NCBI RefSeq assembly: GCF_000972845.2
Contig: NC_040033.1
Location: forward strand, 4,802,241-4,866,240
Source: Larimichthys crocea
Lineage: Eukaryota; Chordata; Actinopteri; Sciaenidae
Direction of reading: 5' to 3'
DNA length: 64,000 bases
Part shown: one piece after another, positions 10,798 through 25,700 of the stretch
How the letters are laid out: each line of letters begins with the position of its first letter
Position numbering within the stretch: position 1 is the first letter of the stretch
Notes under the pieces: model-generated
The model's input: the letters and a program-made list of their open reading frames with translations, nothing else
What the model was told of the DNA's origin: nothing
Database searches by the model: none
Made by a program: the position numbers and the translations under genes

Positions 10798-13700
10798 GTG
10801 AGTGATTCCATTAAAATCTTCTTAAGCATGCATCGCTAGAACAAGAGATGTTTTTTTTCAGTTGTGGGGAAAGGTAAGGGAATACTGCACATACTAATCT
10901 TGCACTTTTTACTGCACAGCTGTTTGCCCACATGTCAGCAGAACAACTTCATAAAGAGTCTGCATCCCAGTTGGTAAAATTTGCTCAGAGCATCTTAAAA
11001 CCAACTTAATAGGCAACTTTAAAAACCCTCTTTCCTTCATATAGTCTTGTTGGCCAATGAAAATCCTCTTCACACAGGGAAAAGGAAGTTACATTCAGGA
11101 TAAAATGACCTGAAAAAGGAACAAATTCAGCAGTTTGGTTGACACGTGACACGACACAGCCTAAAACCCATGTTTAATAATGATAACTGGTAATAATTTT
11201 GCACTTATTAAAGAGTTTTGCTAAGAATATTGCAGCTCATTATGTATTTGATGTATCTTTGCTTGACAACGAAAGCCGCCGTCTTCTTTTACACCACCTG
11301 TCCCGCCTCTGTCTTTGTGAAACCGTGTTCCCGCGCGTCGTGCATGTCGCTGTTTGCACGTCGTCGCTGTCTGACACAAACAATCCATTCCACGTGCTTC
11401 GATAGCAACTCAATTTCCTGTAACCACAGCCCTCATTTCTCCGTGATCAATGACGGCGTGTGGATGCTGCCGTTGTTTCAATTCATCACCAGCCCAATTC
11501 AAAGGCTCGCTTCCTTTTTTTTTTTGAATAGTCAGACTGTGACAGCATCCACGCTGACAGCGCCGCGGGGAGCCAATAAGAAGAAAATGATATTCATTTC
11601 GCATTGAGGTAAAACAGTGACTTGATGCAGGCGCACATGCCTCAGCGCGGCATCGAGGAGAATGATCACAGCTCGGAGATGTGAGGGGACCTGTGCAGCT
11701 GAAGGATTAATGAGATGGATTTCGTCTTCTCTCGTGCCCCGACGAAGCTGTCTCCTCCAATCACGGGATCTAAGATGTGTTAAATCTTTGCCTCGCAATC
11801 CTGAAACCACAAAAGCCTTTCCCCCTCTGTGATTGACCTGATGTTCCTCTGGATCCCAGATGAAGAGCCGGGTCAAGTGTCTGGCCTGATTTTGAGTGTT
11901 TGTTATAGCTACAGCTCCCCATATGTGCTTAAGGATGAGACGTCTCTCGTGTGGCTGATTTGTCACCTTAAGTAGCCGTGGCAGTAACTGTACACATCTG
12001 GAAACTAACATCTGTTCTTCAGTGTTCTCAGCTGAAGCTCAAACGGCGATAAGAGGCGCAACAGGAAACAGAGCTTATATAAGATCCTTGTGGTTTGAGA
12101 ATATGAATTATTCTTGTACAAAAAATACCCTTACATACTGTAAGCCTGTGATGAAACGCACAAAGAAAAAGAGCTTTCTAATGATCTATGCATGCGGCAG
12201 CATCCTCCATGAAACAAGACTTGTCATTAGAAAGCAGCCCCGCTCTTTCATCTCCTCCTTTTTTTTGTGCTGTTGACAGTACCATCCTTGATCCGGAGGT
12301 ATTTTTAGTGTATCATTAGGTACAGCTGACAAGGAGGAGAGAAAAGGGGGGAGAGAGAGATCCATCAGCTGATTATTTTGTCTTCGTTAGTCTGTCATTT
12401 TTACTAGACCCGGCTCTTGACCAACCTGCATGCTTTCACTGCTGTCCATAGGATTTGCGGTAATGGCTTGCCTGGTTGGGGGCTGAAATTGATTTTTTTT
12501 TAAACCTAATTTAGCCCAGTTTTATGTTTCCCCTTCCCCTGGCTGTCTCCACCTATCAATCATTTCCCCGGAGACAGACTGGAATCCTTAATGATCGTCA
12601 TAATTTCCCCGGAGACAGACTGGAATCCTTAATGATCGTCATATGAAGCTATTTTTACCAGAAAAAAACAGCATTAACTTAAATATATTCTGTACTTAAG
12701 CATCATTTGGTGCTCTTTAACGGCTCTTCTGAGTTGGTTGCAAAGATTGTGATCCCCGTGCAGCCAATAGATCGTCATTTTAAAGGATAATCTTGATGTA
12801 TTAGGACTTTCTTTTGGTTGTTTTGGCTCATTTATATCTGAGTATACAGCAACTTTAAGTAAAACTCAAGCAGTCAACAATCATACTGAAAACCAGGTCA
12901 ATGGAAAACTTCCAACTATCACGCTTTACAGATTTTAACTATCATACTTAACATAGTTTTCCTACACAATGGATGATCACCAACACTCACTTTCTCTTTA
13001 TTACACCGATCCAACGAGGGCGGCATGTTAAACTTTTTCCAACCAGCCACCAGAAGCCGAACAATGGCTGATTATCAGCACTGTTGGGAACGATAAGAAA
13101 GGAAATATTCTTACACATATTCTCCTTCTCCTCCTCCTCCTACACACCCAATTTCAGGTTTCTCTCTCTCTCTTACCAAACTAACTATTAATTGCCTTGT
13201 TAAACTATCCTGAAGCACGCTCGATTTGAATGACAGATGGAAACAAAATAAAACTTTTCCACCAGCTGGTTTGGTGGAAACAAACCTCAGCGATGTAAAA
13301 ATATTCCTGCTCTCCGCTGTGTTTCCTCTCACTTGTTCTTCAGCTCAGTGGGTTTGTACTGTGCCACTGAACAAGTCTGTCACTGAGTGGTGGGCTCGCT
13401 CTCTCCAAACTTCTTCTTGACCAATTTTAATTCCAACAACTTACCTAACAAATCAGGTACTGGAGTTCCCTGTATATCTGTATATCTGGGGAAGTCATTG
13501 GGATCATTTTTACAGAAGTAACAGAATATGTATAGATTGAATTTTGTAATGGCCTTGATAAAGAAACTTCAGGAACATCAGCGGATACCAAATCTACTTA
13601 ATAAGGTCGGTATCAGCACAGATATGTATTAGATCTGTGAATTTCTCAAGTGGTTTATAATCTGGGCTGTTTGCAAACAGTCTGATTGCTTCTTGTCGGG

Positions 13701-16700
13701 TCGCAGTGATGTTGCTGCATTCCAAGATCTCTTAATTTGGGAGTATAATGTTGCCACAACTAGTACAACCCAAGGCCAAAGCATCAAGATTAGTCCGCAC
13801 TGAAATGATTTGGGAATCATCATTTAATTCTGTGATGTACATAAAGCCCTCCACCCTGCATCAGTATTCTGATCATGTTCTCAAACCATCACTATAAGTC
13901 TGTGCGCAGTTAGCAGACGCCACCGATATCTCACACATGCCTGTTTTTTCTTTTTACACCGCTCCATCTGAATCAAACAGGCACGGCATCAGCATCATTG
14001 TCGCACCACCAAGGTGAAGCCGGCCCCCGCGGGACACGACGCCGGCGCTCCGAGCAGCTGCTTGCCATTTTAATGGCCCCGACGTTTCCTCTTGTTTGCA
14101 GCTCCTGGATGCCTCTCGTCTCGCCGATGTTTGTTAAATACGGTGAAGGGGGAGCCATTTGTAAAGCAAGTCGACCGATTGGGACTAACTAAAGAGCGTT
14201 ATCGCCGTGACTTTGAGGGGGACTCGCGAGTGCGATTCAGATAAGAGTGAAGCATGGTCGTGTTTGCTTTGTCAGTGTTTGTGCACGCCGCCGTGCATGT
14301 CCGAGAATGACCTCCGTTCCTGAATGATGCACAACCTCTCATCTCCTAATGTTTATGTAAAGCAATCACTTTGGAGAAGATTAGCCAGTTGTCTCATTCG
14401 CTTATTGACGTTACATAGCTCCGCTCCCGCGATGCATCGTGAGTAATGATGTGATTGTCATTAATGGAGTTCTGCAATGGGTTCTTTTTCTCACCAATGA
14501 GACATATCAAATTAGCCCATACGCTCACTGTTCAGTGTCCAAGCGTTGGTTGAGTGCCACAGACGATCAGCCTTTGTAAAATTGTAACATCATCTGAAGC
14601 GGCAGGAGCAAATATCCCCTTTTTGAGATGACCCAGTTTTACCGCAAGCACGACTAATGCTTAATCTGAGAGGACGTCTCGGCACGAAACTCTAATTTCG
14701 CCGTCCCTCTCAACCTCGGGGAAAGTGCTGCGACAACTTGTGTCAGAGACGAGCTGTCACGGTATACTGATGTTCAGTGGTTTAATACCGAGGGAGGCGT
14801 TGAAAATGCAGAACTGAAGAGGAGAAGCAGACTCTGGAATCATACGTTTACTTCGTCTTATGATAAATTCAGCGGTCTCTTAGCTCCTTAGCTGCTAATG
14901 TCAAGGCAACATCTGAGGAGTCATCTTCTGATCCAAGTTTTTAAGCAACAAAAACTGCAAAGCAGCTCTGCTATTCGTGTTTTATCCCGGCTTAAAGAAT
15001 TTTGGGTTCCTTTCTCGCAGTGACACTGAGAAAGCTTTCACAATCCTCATCTTGATTGTCGCATTGTGTTGCTTCTTTTCACGGAGAAGCACGACGCGGC
15101 TCGACATTGTGCAGAATTCTCAGTGAAGCTCTTGATCAGAAATTCAAGTAGGGACTAAATTGCACTTTTTTTTTTTGAGTTACAGTTGGAATTAGATCTC
15201 TTTTTTTAAGATGAGACATTGGTCTCAATAACTCAAGAGGGGTATCTCTGCAGTTGGAGGTCAAGGGCTAAACGAAAAGCATGAATTTTCAGAGCAATCA
15301 CTGGCAAAGCCCCAAGGTTTTGAAATGGTCTGTCTGCAGGTCTTTGAGTGGCTATATGAGTGTTCAAGTTTAAATCAGAACTTAAAACCCAGCTGTACAA
15401 AAACTCAGTGACTACGGACTTTTTATTGAACCCCATACAGATGCTAACAGTGCCGTAAGATCTGAATTCAAGGGCTGGGTATTGAAAGGTTGACTGCAGA
15501 TCTGAATTTTGGACTGCATTTATTTAACCGGGGGGGACTCTCTAGTAGTAAATGCAAAAGTGAGACAGACATGTGGGGAAAGATTATGCGCCGAAGAAGA
15601 CACTAGTTTTGATTTTGAACTGTCATTTTGCGCACCATGCACACACCCTCATCATGGAAAACACACAAAGAAATGCATATGACGAAGCTTTTAAGTTAAA
15701 GGCAATCGATCTGGCCGTCAAAGAAGGAAACGGAGGTACTGCACGTAATCTTGGCATCCCGTGTTGATGGCGTGTTGGTACCGTACTGCTGATTTTCAGG
15801 CACAAAAGTGTCTTAAATTAAAACTAAAAAAAATCTTCTGCGTCTTTCTGTGTAAATATATCTCATGTTACAATATGAAAACCTGCAGCTTATATTCAAG
15901 TGCGGCCCATATATGTACAGAATTTGTTTTCTTTTGAAATTTAGCTGGTGTGGCTTATATTCAGGTGCGCTCAATAGTCTGAAAATTACAGTAGCTGTAA
16001 AAAAAAAACACCCTATAATCTCTAACCCCATAAATATAGGTTAGAGGCCTATTGGTAATGGTAGCATATTTGTCTGTAGAAATGATTTTCTCTGGAAAAA
16101 CACTATGATCATTGTAGTTTTTTAGAACAATGGGTACTTGATGTTAGATCGAAGTGGACCAAATCATCAGTTTCAGTATTGACACCCTCAACCAACCAAG
16201 CCATTGTTCACAGACACAACTAGTTTTTATTCATTTATTTATTTGTAATATTTTCACTATTATTATTATTCAGGGCCTTTATTTGAAGAGTAACAGCATG
16301 CATGCAGCAAATCTAGCTCCCTAATTGTGGTTTGTTCTGTTAGCTGGCTTCTTTTGGTGCTTACAGTTGACTAATAGTCTCTTTTACATTATTATGTGTT
16401 CCTACACTATTCCTCCCCTGTCTGGAATATATTTCCTATTACTAATATTATAACAGCAACAGCAGTAGAAATATTTTCATGCATTTAGCAATGTTTTACA
16501 GCCTGCCAGTTCAGCCCCACAGCGAGCAAAGCTGCTTAAAAAAAGAAAGAAAAAGCACCAATTGTGATGTTTGTTTCCGCCTGCAGAGCAGAGAGAAGGC
16601 AGAGATGATGTTAATTAACAACGCGCTCACTTAAAAAGCAGACATACTGAACGCAGACACACATATAGTGCTAACTACCTTGTTTGTGATATACTTATGT

Positions 16701-19700
16701 GATATACATCTGCGTAATATGCAGTAACTACACGATGAGGTGTTTTTTGCAGCAGCTACGTCTTTGCTGCAGGAGCTTCCTACAATCCACCATCCAAATA
16801 TAATGCCTACTGCACATGGCGTTCACATCTAAGCCGTGAAATGGACTTACAATCCTTTTGAATTCACTTTAGCGGCCTTATCTCTCCGAATTCGTAGCTT
16901 AACCGTGTTTGCGTTTGCGTCCCTTCACAGCGAGAGACCGCCGGATTGTTTTGTTACAGCGATTCTACAAACACGTTTCTTTATGAATGAATAAACAAAT
17001 CCACGTGTACATGTTGATATTCTGAATCGCACCGTTGTATGATTAGGTTTGGGGAATTATGAATAATTATTACAAATCACTCCAATATGGAAGTATTTCA
17101 CCAGTGCGGTAACTCCTCTGAGAGCTTGTATCATAACACTGAAGCAGCCTTCCTGCCCCGCTCATTGCCATGATGTTTATTGTCATTATTATCATTGCTA
17201 TAATTGTTATTTTACGGGCGCTAGCCTCCCTAATGATTGTAATTATTATGAGCAGGGGCAGGTCTTTTCAAGTTCAGTGATTGGTTTGCAAAGAAACACA
17301 TCACGGCTACACTAACACACACACACACACACATGAGGACCGTGGATGATGATGAATCAAGCAGCGACAGAGGGTTATGGATTTATGAGGACTATAAGAA
17401 CAGCTGGCACACATTCATGAAATGACCGTCACCCCAGAGGCAGTGAGTCAAATGAATGACACGACGACTCGAAGGATTCATTGCAAATTGAGGTTACAGG
17501 TTGCAAAAAGCACACGGGTCTCAGCGAGCTGACACTTGCGTGCTCCCTCTGGAGTCATCTTCAAAAAGAATATGGAGGTATATGAGCGTTTGGTGAGTTT
17601 ATGAGGACTTAATGTTTGGCTCATCCTCTACTTAACTGCTTCTCTGGAGGTAATGGACTTAAAACGATATGGTCTGACTGCGCTGGAGATTGTGTCGCAA
17701 TCACAAAGATCTTGAGGCTGGGTTGAACCACCTGGTTTCCATGGACAGGTGGGCTCCGGTTTTGAGGCTGTTACTCGACTCTTGTCATAATACTGATGCT
17801 AAATTTGGCTTTTCCGGTTATGGTGGAATAAAATAACAAAAACTGATTGTTAGTCTTTGTCGCAACACATCCATGCATACTGTTTAAATATCTTTTTTAT
17901 GCTTCCTAAATGCACCTGTTACCGTGGCGTACACGTCATTACCTTGTGCATTTTGTGTTGTTTTTCTTTTTAACTGTGTCCTTCGGCTTCGGCGCTGACT
18001 TCCTGGCTCTCTTTGCTGTTTTTGCCTCCTCATGTGGGATCGTCTCGGGTTACATTGTCCTATGTTTGAACTTGAAGGAGGCCTGATTCATAAAAAGTTC
18101 AAAAAGATAGCTCATCTGTGCGCATAGCTTAATGTCATAGGGGATTCTGGCAGTAAATACTGTAAGGTAAGGAATGATTCTCACTGAATTGGTTAAAGTC
18201 TTCCTACTTTGAGGGGTGAAGAAGGTATTTGAATCAATCTATATTGAATAGGTTATTTCCATGACCCAGGAGTGGAAGTATGTATAGAGCTCTTTTAAGT
18301 TTAGACCTTTACTTGGACCCTTGGTGCCTTAAGATGTGCAAAGTCCAAGTAAACTGAATAAGACAGGGGAAAAAAAGCATTTTCCGCCAAACAGCGTGAA
18401 ACAGAAATGACTTTCCAATGTGCCTTTTTTTTTCTTCAACCTTAATGTTGAACTCAGAAGCGAGGGAGGTGGCGAGCAATGAAGCCACCAGGCACCCGCT
18501 GATTGGCATTCTTGATAAACATAAATGACTTCCACTGTGAAAACTGGCCAGCAGCAGGTTGGCAGTAGCCCTGGGTGGTTTCATACTTTGTCAGCAGGTT
18601 CTTGCTTGAGGGTTGTTGTTTTTTTTTGCTCATTTGTTTGCTCTGCCTTTCAGTTGATAGCGTGCCCATTTATCATGCCAAAGATAGAGTTGAAATTTTG
18701 AGGTTTTACAACAGTAGACAACGGATATTATGTGGAATTCCCTTTCACGAACAAACTAAATTATTGGAAAAATAAGGAGGGGGTGGGTTTAATTAAAACT
18801 CCTACTGATTTTTTTATGAACCTATATTTCACCACACATCTAAGCCAATGGGTAGCAAAGATTTAATGCTGTATTACTGCATCGGAGACTCCATTTTATT
18901 TAGCCACAGACAGACACCATAATTCTCCCCCAGTAGCTCGTGTCGCCTTTATCAGACCAGTCATCATCTGCGGCCTTGGGCGTGGACAAATGACCTGGAA
19001 CCGACAAGAAAAATCCAGAATTTAACATTGCAACCCTGCCTCACCTCACGGCTAATAATATGGTCCACGGAGACTACCACTTTCAGTCCCCAGAGTGTGG
19101 TTTGTAATCACATGGTGATGTATTATGTAGAGGTTAGGGTTTGAGGTTAGGGCCATTTAGTTATTATATCCGTTCCCTGGTTTGAAATTACTTCTCTGTT
19201 ATCAGTTTCTGTTTTTTTATACTCAAGATAAGAGAACATTTCAAAGTAATCTGCTCCTTCAATCTACATGTTAGGCTTGATGAATGCTTAGTCTTGAGTT
19301 AAATGACATAAACAGATATTTTTCTTGGCACTAACCCAATTAGTCTGTTGCTTCTATCGGGAAAATGTCTATTGAGCTCTTGCAGTGCTCTTCTTGGAGT
19401 GTTTTTAACCCTCCCATCTGGAACAAAACACACTCAGGAGAACATTAAATGTGCTGAATGATGCGACTACAATTGTGCCTTCAATAAGGGGTCGAGTGGG
19501 AATGGATGAGGAGGATTGAGAAGACAGAAGAATGAACATCATTGTGAATCTCTGAACAATTACAGTGCTGTAGAGGGTTATTTCACTTCTAGAGACTGTA
19601 GAGTCGATTTTCCTTGAAGTAGTATTAACTAGTCTTTCTAGCACTATTCAGACTTTCTAATTAAGCTGCCATATTGCACGTGAGGCAAAAAAGGCTGAAG

Positions 19701-22700
19701 CCCTTGAAGCCCTATAAAAGCTAGGGGAAGGGTGGAGTTCAGGGTCAGACTGTCAGATCAGGTACAAGGACATTTTTGTAAGATTGTGCAACTTATTCTT
19801 CTATAACATCATTGTACACATCAAATGTGATCAGGTCAAAGATCATACAGGCTTTCAACCGAACAAGAGCTTAGCCAGATTTAGAAAGGACGCTTCAACT
19901 TCTTCATCTTTGATCGGCCAAATGTATCAAATTTTTACCATAATGTAGGGCACAAAGTGCTGGAAGGGGCACTGAAATGGCCCATTTATCATCATGTTAG
20001 AGTAGTGTAATCCCCTTGGGGAATTTGTGTTATTTAAGAAAGTTTTTTGTTGGGGGGCACCACAAAGCATTTACGCTTAGGGCACCAAATTATCTAGCAG
20101 CGGCCCTGTGTGCTGTGCGATAAAGGTTTAGTTCGACATTTAATTTTCACTTTAACCTCCGAATAAAGTATAGATCATCTCTATAGAAATTAAAGGGCAC
20201 AGCATGGCGAAATTAGTCAGATAAGAAAATAACTTTACAACATTGAAATGCAAACTTGTCTGTCTCAAAATCTGGCACAAAGAAGGTTTATCGAAAGAAA
20301 TAAAGGGGAAGCAGTTTTACATACCAAAGTCTGTTTACGGGTCTTGGAGGGTACATCTGCATATGGCGAAAAAAAGTTATATATAAAGCCTTTTGTGGCT
20401 CAAGTGGGAGCTGCTTGAAGTCTGATAAATTGCCTCAAGTGATCGTGTCGGTTGGGGCTGAAGACTAAAAGTTTGAAACCCGAAGAAAATCTGGGGGTGT
20501 TGGCTTACCAGACTCCCGTAGCCCGCTCTTGCTCTCTGCTTGAGGCTAGCGGCTTGATGCTACATGATCCGCTTCGAGCATTAACCGATTCTCGCATTGA
20601 GTTATCAGCAGCTGTGGGTAATGCAGTTCCCAGGATTTGACGATGATATCTCTGCTTCTGCTGCATCGACATTCATCCTTGTTTTAACTGTCCTTCTTGT
20701 GGGGGGGGGCGACGATGTTATAGGAGCGCCATAAAAAGAGCAGTGAAACATGAAGGCACTTTGTCTTCAGCCGCACATAAATCACATAACAACCAAACTT
20801 TTCTATTGAGGGAGACCATTAACCTGCCTGTCCCCACAGCTAATGTTAACTTAACTGTGCACAGAGATCATTAACTTTTGGTGGAATCCTGCTTTACAGA
20901 CTTCTGCTTTTCTGCACTGCAGTTGTTGTTGTTTTTTTAATGAGACAATATGATCATTATAGATGATTTAGGCTCATTCTTGATTGCAACCTTTTTATTA
21001 TTGTCTGATTACTTGCTCCAAATCTCAGAGGTTACTTTAGTGAGTACAGCGCTGTAATTAACCAGTAGACCTACGTTGTAATCTACAGAAATTATTTAAG
21101 TTTCCAGGTTAAATAACCCTTCTAAAAATATGTCTCTATAAAGGGAGGTCTATGGAGTTCAGTCGTACAAACTCAATATATAGCATCAGACCTTCTCTCT
21201 CACTTTCACTCGAATGTGTCACCTCGTATCACTGCCTCCCTGGAGTGAGGCTGGGTTAGGGCTGTGCCCAGGGCAGGAGGCTGTATTAATAAGACATACT
21301 GCCGTGGAAAGGTATAGATCAGAGGGGAAAACAGTGCCCAGGGCTAATGCACAGTGAGTGAAGGTAGAGGAGGGAAAAGAAAGAGTAAGAGCAAGAAAGA
21401 GATAGATTGAAAGGGAAGACATAATGCCTGGGGTACTGTGAAAGAATAGATGGCTCTCGGCCTTTAAAAGAGCAGAAAACAAAGAGTTGGGGAGGTGAAG
21501 GAGGGATGATAAGGTCTAAAATGATGAACTCAGCAAGAGGGCTTATAAAAGGACAATGATGGGAAGGATTTGAGAGATCTGAGATATATGTAAGGTGTCT
21601 TGGGGCATGTGGATAAAGGAGAAGATCAGCGATTCGGTACGGAATAAAGATGAAAAGGGTGCCTTGAAGAAACGGAGGTCTCCAGTTTAAAACGAAGCCC
21701 GACCATGATAACAGAGTGAACCCACACAGCAAAATAAAGTCCAGTCGTCCTCTCTGACCACAGAATTATCATCGCTTTTGTACATTTGAGCACCTCCGTC
21801 TGCAATTAGCATTTCACATATGAAAGAAGAGCATTCATCAGGATGTCAAACAGAGTCAAACTAAAATATCAGAGCATGGTCCGCGAGCAACACTTTATTT
21901 ATCCCTATGATTTCCATGAAAGTCCATTTTATACCCTTGTTAGTATGCAGATGGTTTTTAACAAGGAGACAAAAGCTGTTGAGGGGGCGTTTGGCTATGC
22001 CAATCTAAAAATGTCTGAAACTGCTCTCCCGAGCACGTTCTGTATTAAAGCCATTGTGATGGTAATTTTGTCACCTCTAATGGACAATTAGATATGCTTG
22101 CAGATAGAGAGCACTCTGCATAACAATCTCTGGGTGCTAATTACCTCGCCAAATGGCGTGGTTGCTCGTGCGCCTATGGATGACTAAAGCAATAAGACCG
22201 AGCAGCAGCAGCAGATAGATTGAAGGTGAAAGGGGGCAGTTGCTGTATTAAACTTATCCTTTCCCGATAACGTCCTGATGGATGAGGAGCTGCATGAACT
22301 TTCATAAGTCTGCCAATTAATGGCTGCCTTCATGGGTTACCACTAGTGGCCTGAACTCGTTGTGTTTGTGACTGAAGCGTTTGTATTCAGGCTCATTGAA
22401 AGCTGAACCTTTCCCGTGGTATTGAGTAGGTAAATTCTAGAGAACTTTTGTTAAACTCAATCAGTGGTTGATAAGTACTCTTCAAAAAAAATAAAAATGT
22501 CAAGTACATGCACAACATGGAAAGTGCATTAAAGATGTATTAAATTTTCTCTTTTAGTTTCTTATTATGACTGAAGTGGTTCTATATTTTCAGTTAGAGA
22601 TGTTTTGGTCCTTTAACATAAAAGATTTCTGGAGGCTTTTTTTCCTGAGCTCTTTTCTAACTGGGCGCACTCAGTTGGAAAAGAGCAATGTCACATACTT

Positions 22701-25700
22701 CCATGCACCAATCAGGATTGTGCATTATTCAAATTAAATTGTAACAAAAATTTTTGGGGTCTGCTATAACATCTGATCAAACGGCACCTACATATTACTG
22801 ATAACATTTGAGATCACCCAACGCCAGCTAGGATTGGCTCCAGTCGATGGATGGATGGATGGATGGATGGATGGATGGATGGATACGAATGTGTTCTTAC
22901 CAATACTTTAACTTTCATTGTTTCCCAGTGTTGTAGAGTATTCAGTTGTCAGTTTTCAGGAGCAAAAAATATTTCTTACAGTGTGTTAAAGCAATAGTTT
23001 TACTGTATCTGCAGCAGAGTTGATAGGGTTGTTGATCAATACCACTCAGTGAGACTTTCTCCACCAAACGTAGTTTCAAATTGGTACAATAAACTATGAA
23101 TAACCAGTCACTGTAGACGATGTCAATATAAAATTTCAAATTAACAGGTTAGATTTTTTTTGGATGTGCCTCAGGAGGTAGAACGGGTCATACACTAATA
23201 AGATGACTGGTGGTTCAATCCTTGGTTACTCCGGTCTGCATGTCAGATTGTCCTTGGGCAAGATACTGAACCCTAAATTGCTCCCGAAGGCTGTGCCATT
23301 GGTGCCAAGGTGTATGAATGTTTATCTCCCAAAAACTGATGAGTAGTTGGTACCCTGCATGGCAGCCAATGGCATCAGTGTAGTGCTTTGTGTGGTCAGG
23401 AGACTAGAAAGACACCATATAAGTACGGTCCATTTACCATTTACAAGGTTTTAAATCAAAGTTAGACTCTCAACAAGAAGTAGCCTTTTGGAAACATAAG
23501 TATAAATCATATTGGGTGTTTATTGATGATAAACATTGATAAAACATTTGCAGGTCATCTCACAGACTGACCTGTGGCTGCAACTGTCTGGGAAGCTGAA
23601 AGTGTTTAATCACACTGTGCTTAGAACAAATGCTACTGCTTCTGTCCAGGCAGTCTGTAATTGAGTAGGGAGCACTTGATGTGGCGTACCAGAACAAACG
23701 ATTCAGACATAACAAGGCTGTAGTTCTGCAACTGATAAAGTCTGATTAATTGTTGGAGCCAAAAGCTACCCATGCCCTGCTTTTATATTAGAATCCACCA
23801 CACATATTACTGGCACTTAGTGACCCATTGATAATTGTTGCACGCCTTCATAAAAGTTGCACTTTTTTGGTGGCTGATGGATCCATAAAACTCCCAAATG
23901 AGCCAAATTTAATATGCCTTTGGATATTTAAAAAGGTAATAAATGGAAGCATCCCCTAAAATTTAATTATGTTGTTAATGCTCTGGACAGCTAATAACTT
24001 CATTAACATTGAATATTTGCTCTTCCTCTCATGCCAGAAGTTGTTATGTAATGCTCAATGGGTAAATGTCTTGTTTTACTACAGACATATTGGACATCAC
24101 TTCCTTCTTAGTACTAAGTGATCTTTAGCTCCCGTTGTCTCGTGTCACAGTTACATTTGCTCTCTGCAAGCCGAGTGTCCGGCCGTTGGATGTAAGGAGC
24201 TTAATTATTGCTCAGCTGTGGGCAGTGAGCGTGTTTGAATGTGGTCATTAGGGTAATTATGTCTGCGGTTTTAAAAGATGATATTAAGAAATATCTTGGA
24301 ATTAAAGTCTCTATTTCTCTCTGTCTCCTTGCAGGTAATGAGCTCTTGTACCGTAACCGCGAAGGCGATGTCGTCAAGTTCAACGTGGACGCGGATGAAA
24401 AGGTCACCTTGGTGCATAACAAGAAGTTTGTAAGTCTTTCATCAGCCTCTTTAGTTTCTCTTACTTTCTTATAATCGCAGGGCTAAAAAAAAAAAAAAAA
24501 AACTGACCACAGCTGCCCATGGATTAAATTAAAACTTTTCTTCTGGTGTCAGCAAATCAAAGTACCCGAAAGCATTTTTTTTTTTATTATTACAAAGCTC
24601 AATCAAACGATCCATTATTACTGTGAAGTGTGAACTGCATCGTTAAAACTTGGTGTCTAGCTATGTGGGGGGGAAAGATGGAGATGTACCGTCAGGGCCG
24701 CGGCGGCTCGGGTGACGACACACAACATTATGTCCGACTTCAAATCATCAAGCCCTAGTGCAAAGATTAATTCAACTCCCATTTGCTCCAGGAGCTGAGC
24801 AATCCGTCAAACGCAGTCATTTAAAGACTGCTCTAATGAAAAAATAGCACGCATGGTTAAAGGTCTCATCTTTTTATCCCCCCTCTCTCTCTCTCTTACA
24901 TCTGCCTTTGCTTTCCCCCCCAGGAAATGTACAAAGCCAGCAAGTACGAGGTGTCTCCTGACATGAAGCATGTGCTGCTGGCCTACAACGTTGCACCGGT
25001 GAGCTTCTCATTTGTTTGCTTGTTTTTTGAATTAGCACACTGACAGCCAAATATGTCAGTCGCCTCCACTGGAGGAAGAAGAGAGGAGGGAGGTGGGAGG
25101 TATAGGCTGGTAGTGCGGCGAAGGATGGGGATGGAGGGGAAGGAGAGGAAAGTAATCATGGCAGGGCGCGAAGGCCTGTCGCACACCGGTGCCTGTCAGC
25201 GATGGCGTCGGGGGCCAGCACAGCCGAGTGGAACTGTAGCGAGGGAGGCAGAAACACAAACAAACCCCCTGGCACCACTAAGGCTTGCCGGCGGGGAGAT
25301 GAGATCGACACGAAGCATCGGAGAATTTATCATTTCTGTGCGATGCTGAATAAACTACCCCGACTCTGCAAGCACCTTGATATGCATCACGGCATTTCAT
25401 GCTCCTAATATGAGTAGATCAAATATATCGAACCATTTTTCTACCTGATGTCTGTGTGTTTTCTTTATGAGTGTGAAAAATGCCGGGCAGAGCTATAACC
25501 TTGCGTTATTACCTGAGATGAGCAGAAAACATTACGACCCACTGGAGATGTCTGCCGTGTTGTTACTGCATGTGTTTGCATTTTGTTATTCCACCCGAAC
25601 CTCCATCACCTTGATAGATGACAGTCATTCCTCCTGTGCGCTCGCTGTAGCAGCACGCAGTCGGGGCAGGCGCGCACACGCCTCATCTCACAATATGATG

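Larger units (their letters stand above)
10798..24334 (+). other. dpp6 intron after visible exon 1 (13.5 kb)
   Basis: No exon found. Contents I can name: an exact 41-bp tandem duplication (12.56 kb), a pogo-like transposon remnant (15.5-16.0 kb), a CA microsatellite (17.3 kb), a probable dispersed repeat (20.3-20.75 kb), a retroposon tail with a GGAT array (22.8 kb) and a SINE (23.2-23.4 kb). The 159-codon minus-strand frame at 11,532-12,011 shows no recognisable protein. Unique-looking segments may include conserved enhancers, but this cannot be judged from one sequence. Confidence 0.75.

Noticed and set aside
11532..12011. Open frame of 159 codons on the minus strand in a dpp6 intron
   Set aside because: No known motif, no start or splice context, and composition like its surroundings. 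Conserved non-coding sequence cannot be judged from one genome.
15233..15480. Possible LINE C-terminus on the plus strand ([10 protein letters not shown] near 15,370)
   Set aside because: The motif is followed by open frame but preceded directly by a stop, and no reverse-transcriptase sequence or 3' end is visible. It may be a very old fragment but is not supported.
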